NCBI GenBank assembly: GCA_002633005.1
Contig: NMRA01000072.1
Coordinates: forward strand, 547,989 to 611,988
Direction of reading: 5' to 3'
Length of the DNA stretch: 64,000 bases
Source: Phoronis australis
Lineage: Eukaryota > Phoronida > Phoronidae
A program made the position numbers and the translations under genes. Each line of letters opens with the position of its first letter. Positions within the stretch are counted from its first letter, which is position 1. Below the pieces are notes generated by a model. It was not told where the DNA came from, did not search any database, and worked only from the letters and a program-made list of their open reading frames with translations. Positions 62,401-64,000 of this stretch are shown here, piece after piece.

Positions 62401-63392
62401 GAAGAAAAAGTGGAGACCAGTGATGGCAATGACAGTGTACGTCTACCAAAATGTTATTGGAAAATCCTGTGTAAATACTGCTAATGGTATATTTTATTTA
62501 TTACCTGTGTAGGTGGTGATGGTGAGATTCTGTGTGTGTTACCTGATAGCCTGAAACAGTATGAAGATCTTCTGAAGAAACAGAAAGAGGTGGAGACGTC
62601 CATAGTGCAGTTGACCACCACACCTCAGGTAAACTGACCTTGAGTAGCAGCTTGGAGCTGCGATTAGGTCCGAGTCCTTCATTTTTGAACAATTTACTTT
62701 CAGTGTGAGTTGTGTAGTTGCTACCAGTTTCCCTTTCAATCTGTTTGAAAAATATGGTCACTGCAAATAAAATTGTTTAAAAAGTATAAGCTTCTCGGAA
62801 AATATGAAATGCAGTAATTTTATTTAGAATCTAGCCTTTAGTTTGTGTAACATTTTGTTATATTAAAATGAAATTTTAGTTGAAATTGTGAAAAGCACTA
62901 TGAAAATATTTTTATTCCTATGCAGATGGAAGCAATTATATGATCATATGCTGGGGTCTAGTCTTTGTACTCAAATCAAACCTGCTTTGTATCATTGAAA
63001 ACATTATAACTGATCAGTTTTAAAAGGCTGTAAGGACTTCAGCGAAACAGTCGCGGTGCATAAAATGTAATGTTTGAACTAAGATGTTGACTGGTTCAGT
63101 GCACCGTGGTAATTTTGTTCTTGAAGTTACGATAAATGTTGATTACTTTTGACTTAAATGCAGTCGTGTCCGTTTCTAGCTGAAAAAGTTAAAGATGGAT
63201 CTGCAGAAGGCTGTCAACACTCCAGTCAACGCACTGACCAATACCAGTGGTGCCCACTTGCGGGATAAATTGGATAAACTTTTGGCTCTTCTCTCTGGTC
63301 AGCCTGTAGAGGTCTCTGGCAAAAGAGTGTTGGCCACGGAACATCCATCTGGCCTACCGTTCTGCTTCGACTTGTTGGCAAAGAAACTTGTG
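53389..63392 (+). CDS. GLE1: GLE1, nuclear-pore mRNA export mediator (partial, C-terminus off the right edge)
   Basis: GLE1, with inositol hexakisphosphate, activates the DEAD-box ATPase DDX19/Dbp5 on the cytoplasmic face of the nuclear pore to release exported mRNPs, and also acts in translation. Nine exons join in phase to 515 residues. They comprise an N-terminal segment (METVDS...KGRL.Y, CMLEDCTSPPK) matching the vertebrate N-terminus, a Ser/Pro-rich linker, a long charged coiled coil (about 170-395) with an Ala/Glu/Lys run near 360-390, and the entry to the C-terminal domain (LKKLKMDLQKAVNTPVN...LLALLSGQP). About 180-200 residues, including most of the IP6- and DDX19-binding domain, should lie beyond base 64000. 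All introns are GT-AG. No break is seen in the exons used. Confidence 0.93.
53799..54031 (+). CDS. GLE1: GLE1 exon 2
   Basis: Encodes CMLEDCTSPPKVSIGVSEHS through a Ser/Lys-rich end (SSSSKSAKLASP...KSKR). VLEECMSLPK is the vertebrate counterpart of MLEDCTSPPK. Acceptor CTCTCTAG|TGC, donor AG|GTACTG, phase 2. The last 57 bases are repeated, with changes, at 55006-55062. Confidence 0.88.
53975..54410. repeat. duplicated segment, copy 1 (end of GLE1 exon 2 plus intron)
   Basis: Nearly identical in sequence and order to 55006-55464. It spans the last 57 bases of exon 2, its splice donor and about 380 bases of intron. Confidence 0.92.
54655..54954 (-). CDS. unidentified open frame inside sequence between the two duplicate copies
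   Basis: A 99-codon frame starting after an in-frame TAG that itself could be a splice acceptor (TTAG|GACGAG). It reads DELEWLINPDFARGLLSFTG, continues with a highly charged helix (EEILERRREQAQTTERMELL) and ends LPKHFGLSRK. Amino-acid composition is protein-like, unlike other open frames in the window. The first ATG is at 54912. I do not recognise it. It could be a real exon of another locus misplaced here, part of a mobile element, or chance. It sits in GLE1 intron 2 on the opposite strand. Confidence 0.3.
   Translation of the reverse strand, partial: DELEWLINPDFARGLLSFTGYQFEQEYSDEEILERRREQAQTTERMELLSKPAFERHCRRRLQATDTEMFHGLILAIYSVHFILHYHEPLPKHFGLSRK
55005..55005. other. single N at probable misjoin
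   Basis: One undetermined base placed exactly where duplicated copy 2 begins. In draft assemblies a lone N at a duplication boundary usually marks a join between contigs. Confidence 0.9.
55006..55464 (+). pseudogene. duplicated segment, copy 2, with truncated GLE1 exon 2
   Basis: Starts abruptly in mid-exon (TAGCTCATCAAACAAATCGG), keeps the splice donor AG|GTACTG, and continues into intron sequence. Differences from copy 1 are scattered substitutions and small indels, including a longer CA run. Without the first part of exon 2 or an acceptor it cannot be used as an exon in place of the first. Confidence 0.8.
56057..56225 (+). CDS. GLE1: GLE1 exon 3
   Basis: Encodes PSPRKRQMHPTSPEPNITQY, then CKVEMNIKHIEEEMRTEAE, i.e. 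the Pro/Ser-rich linker and start of the helical region. Acceptor TTGTTAG|G, donor GAG|GTAAAA, phase 0. Low conservation; supported by phase and position. Confidence 0.8.
56545..56836 (+). mobile_element. short deleted copy of the CCTAGTGGC repeat element (GLE1 intron 3)
   Basis: Starts GTGTGCCCACATATTTAGAA...GCATTATGCCATCATCTGTG, holds one decayed unit landmark (CTGACTACCGCTGTGCCCCC), and ends CAATGCTATGCGTTACTCTT. The same 5' and 3' ends as the 48.5-52.2 kb elements enclose only about 290 bp here, so the ends are mobile together. GCTGTG on both flanks may be a target duplication. Confidence 0.6.
57246..57477. mobile_element. MITE-like element, copy 2 (GLE1 intron 3)
   Basis: The left end GTAAAATCTTACCAATTTTG and the inverse of the right end GTAAAATCTCACCAATTTAG agree at 23 of 25 positions, including the following GAATG. 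The element is 232 bp and non-coding. It lies just 118 bases before GLE1 exon 4. Confidence 0.75.
57596..57795 (+). CDS. GLE1: GLE1 exon 4 (coiled coil)
   Basis: Encodes NNLLLRRERMEENSRRLHSR through QIEKNRDKLKESHKR, a charged heptad-rich helix. The chosen acceptor is GTGTTTCCAG|AATAAC. An in-phase alternative 51 bases upstream (GCAATAG|TTGGAA, exon start 57545) would add 17 residues (LERKSRSEVPINPLCFQ), but its pyrimidine tract is poorer. Donor AG|GTTAGT, phase 2. Confidence 0.82.
57764..58049 (+). repeat. ~54 bp minisatellite grown from the 3' end of GLE1 exon 4
   Basis: The exon end GGGACAAGTTGAAGGAGAGT plus its donor and the next 25 intron bases form the first unit. Derivatives follow at about 57814, 57863, 57910 and 57964, with a last partial unit at 58019. 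The final units are nearly identical (GGGACAGGTTGAAGGATAGT). In the later copies the donor GGTTAGTATT has become GGTTTGTATT. The array is cut by the N at 58050. Confidence 0.8.
58050..58050. other. single N ending the minisatellite
   Basis: An undetermined base in the middle of a repeat unit. The array is probably longer in the genome than in this assembly. Confidence 0.9.
58670..59031 (+). CDS. GLE1: GLE1 exon 5 (coiled coil)
   Basis: The longest GLE1 exon here. It begins HAQILNEKILKVEAQKKRLE, matching RAKILNLKLREAEQQR of vertebrates, continues through KNLDDKIAKCKCK and ends LSLKQQNIADVINQDL. Acceptor TCTCTTAG|G, donor G|GTAAGT, phase 1. Confidence 0.93.
59032..60892 (+). other. GLE1: GLE1 intron 5
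   Basis: No exon, RNA gene or repeat with partners in the window was found. A short stem GGCCGAATATTTCACAATCA / TGTGAAATTCCCC lies near 59170. Confidence 0.6.
60893..60999 (+). CDS. GLE1: GLE1 exon 6 (Ala/Glu/Lys-rich helix)
   Basis: Encodes RADKKAAEEVKQKQATEQKR then AAEEAARKAAAEAAK, a low-complexity charged helix. Acceptor TTGCAG|AC. The donor AAG|GTCATA is weak but gives the right phase (0) and is followed by a normal acceptor for exon 7. Confidence 0.85.
61000..61894 (+). other. GLE1: GLE1 intron 6
   Basis: About 0.9 kb with no exon-like frame or recognisable repeat. Confidence 0.6.
61895..61937 (+). CDS. GLE1: GLE1 exon 7 (43 nt)
   Basis: A very short exon encoding AKDGATGLPLSLLQ. Acceptor CTTTCAG|GCA, donor G|GTATAT, phase 1. 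Supported by phase with both neighbours rather than by conservation. Confidence 0.7.
62513..62628 (+). CDS. GLE1: GLE1 exon 8
   Basis: Encodes GDGEILCVLPDSLKQYEDLL then KKQKEVETSIVQLTTTPQ, equivalent to the WYQQLQD helix region before the C-terminal domain. Acceptor GTGTAG|GT, donor CAG|GTAAAC, phase 0. Confidence 0.85.
63180..63392 (+). CDS. GLE1: GLE1 exon 9 (start of C-terminal domain)
   Basis: Encodes LKKLKMDLQKAVNTPVNALT then LRDKLDKLLALLSGQPVEVS and ...FDLLAKKLV. It matches KKIKMDLQKAATIPVSQI and IHSLLSGKPV...YKLAEKFV of vertebrate GLE1. Acceptor TTTCTAG|CTG, donor GTG|GTTAGT, phase 0. The next exon is not in the remaining 608 bases. Confidence 0.95.
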
Positions 63393-64000
63393 GTTAGTGA
63401 TGTCACCATGTGGCATTTGTAAGTGGTCAATGGAAAGACAATAAGTCAAGATTCAATTCCATTCATGTCGTGAACATGCCCTTTAAACCAAAGTCCATGG
63501 TCACAACTGGTTTTATCCACATTCGGTTAGGCCAGCTTCTATTGTGAGTTAGTGATACAGTATAATTAGCTAATAAGCCATACTGGGAACTACTTTCCAA
63601 TGAGTAGCTCAAGGCTTGTGTTTGTGTTGACAAAATCACCATTACTTGGCCAATTTTGAAAATTCAAAAACCCATAGTTGAATGGTTGGATGTTTATGGT
63701 TACCATTGGTTCTCGTGTCTCATAAAGAAAATAGAAAGTACATGGATGCTTTCAAGCCTTCTATTTAGATATGGTGTGATAAGAAACAGTATTTACCCTC
63801 ACTATTCTAGTCAATAGTCACTCCTTCGATAACCAGTCCACTGGTGAGAGTGGAAATATTAAGTAGATTTCTCCTAATTGATCCTCATATCGTTTACAGC
63901 ATGGTCTTCACGAAGTATTACAGTTGTTGGCTGCAGGTGTAGTTATGGGGGTTATTTAATTCACGTGCACTGTTTCCACTTGTTGTCAAGGAACATGCTA
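63393..64000 (+). other. GLE1: GLE1 intron 9, cut by right edge
   Basis: No frame here matches the expected next stretch of the GLE1 C-terminal domain, so the next exon lies beyond the window. Confidence 0.7.

Overview
This is a gap-containing draft contig from a multicellular animal. Every coding stretch I can support is split into short exons with GT/AG boundaries and codon phases that agree across introns. The DNA is AT-rich and loaded with fold-back elements, small inverted-repeat elements, a piggyBac-type relic and tandem repeats. The two recognisable proteins are nearly collinear with their vertebrate orthologues, yet the introns and repeats do not look vertebrate. A marine invertebrate, perhaps a deuterostome, is my best guess; I cannot name the species.

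Layout. (1) At 1-81, on the + strand, is the end of an unidentified gene whose product finishes in a lysine-rich tail with Cys-Cys-Gln. (2) 82-7212 is non-coding, apart from a 1.1 kb piggyBac-like relic (2000-3136) and a small hairpin element. (3) 7213-43482, on the - strand, is a complete CLUH (clustered mitochondria protein homologue) gene. I resolved 31 coding exons that add up to 4,155 nt, or 1,384 residues. Exons 3-31 are compact (7.2-25.6 kb). Exons 1 and 2 lie far upstream across introns of 5.9 and 11.6 kb, which hold most of the intronic mobile elements. (4) 43483-53388 is the intergenic space between two divergently transcribed genes. It contains an 813-base assembly gap, a 1.57 kb palindromic element and a 3.7 kb composite repeat in which one copy of an element appears to have inserted into another. 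(5) 53389 to beyond 63392, on the + strand, is GLE1, the mRNA-export and translation factor. Nine coding exons (515 residues) are present and the gene runs off the right edge before most of its C-terminal domain.

How the genes relate. CLUH is a cytosolic RNA-binding protein that acts on mRNAs for nuclear-encoded mitochondrial proteins. GLE1 activates the DEAD-box helicase DDX19 at the nuclear pore and also affects translation. Both act in mRNA fate, but the 9.9 kb repeat-filled spacer gives no sign of a shared promoter.

The least ordinary content is repetitive: a 452 bp higher-order repeat built from three ~150 bp monomers with a nested insertion, two different fold-back designs, a minisatellite that appears to grow out of the 3' end of a GLE1 exon, and a duplicated GLE1 exon fragment abutting a single N that is probably an uncollapsed haplotype. 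I found no convincing new protein system.
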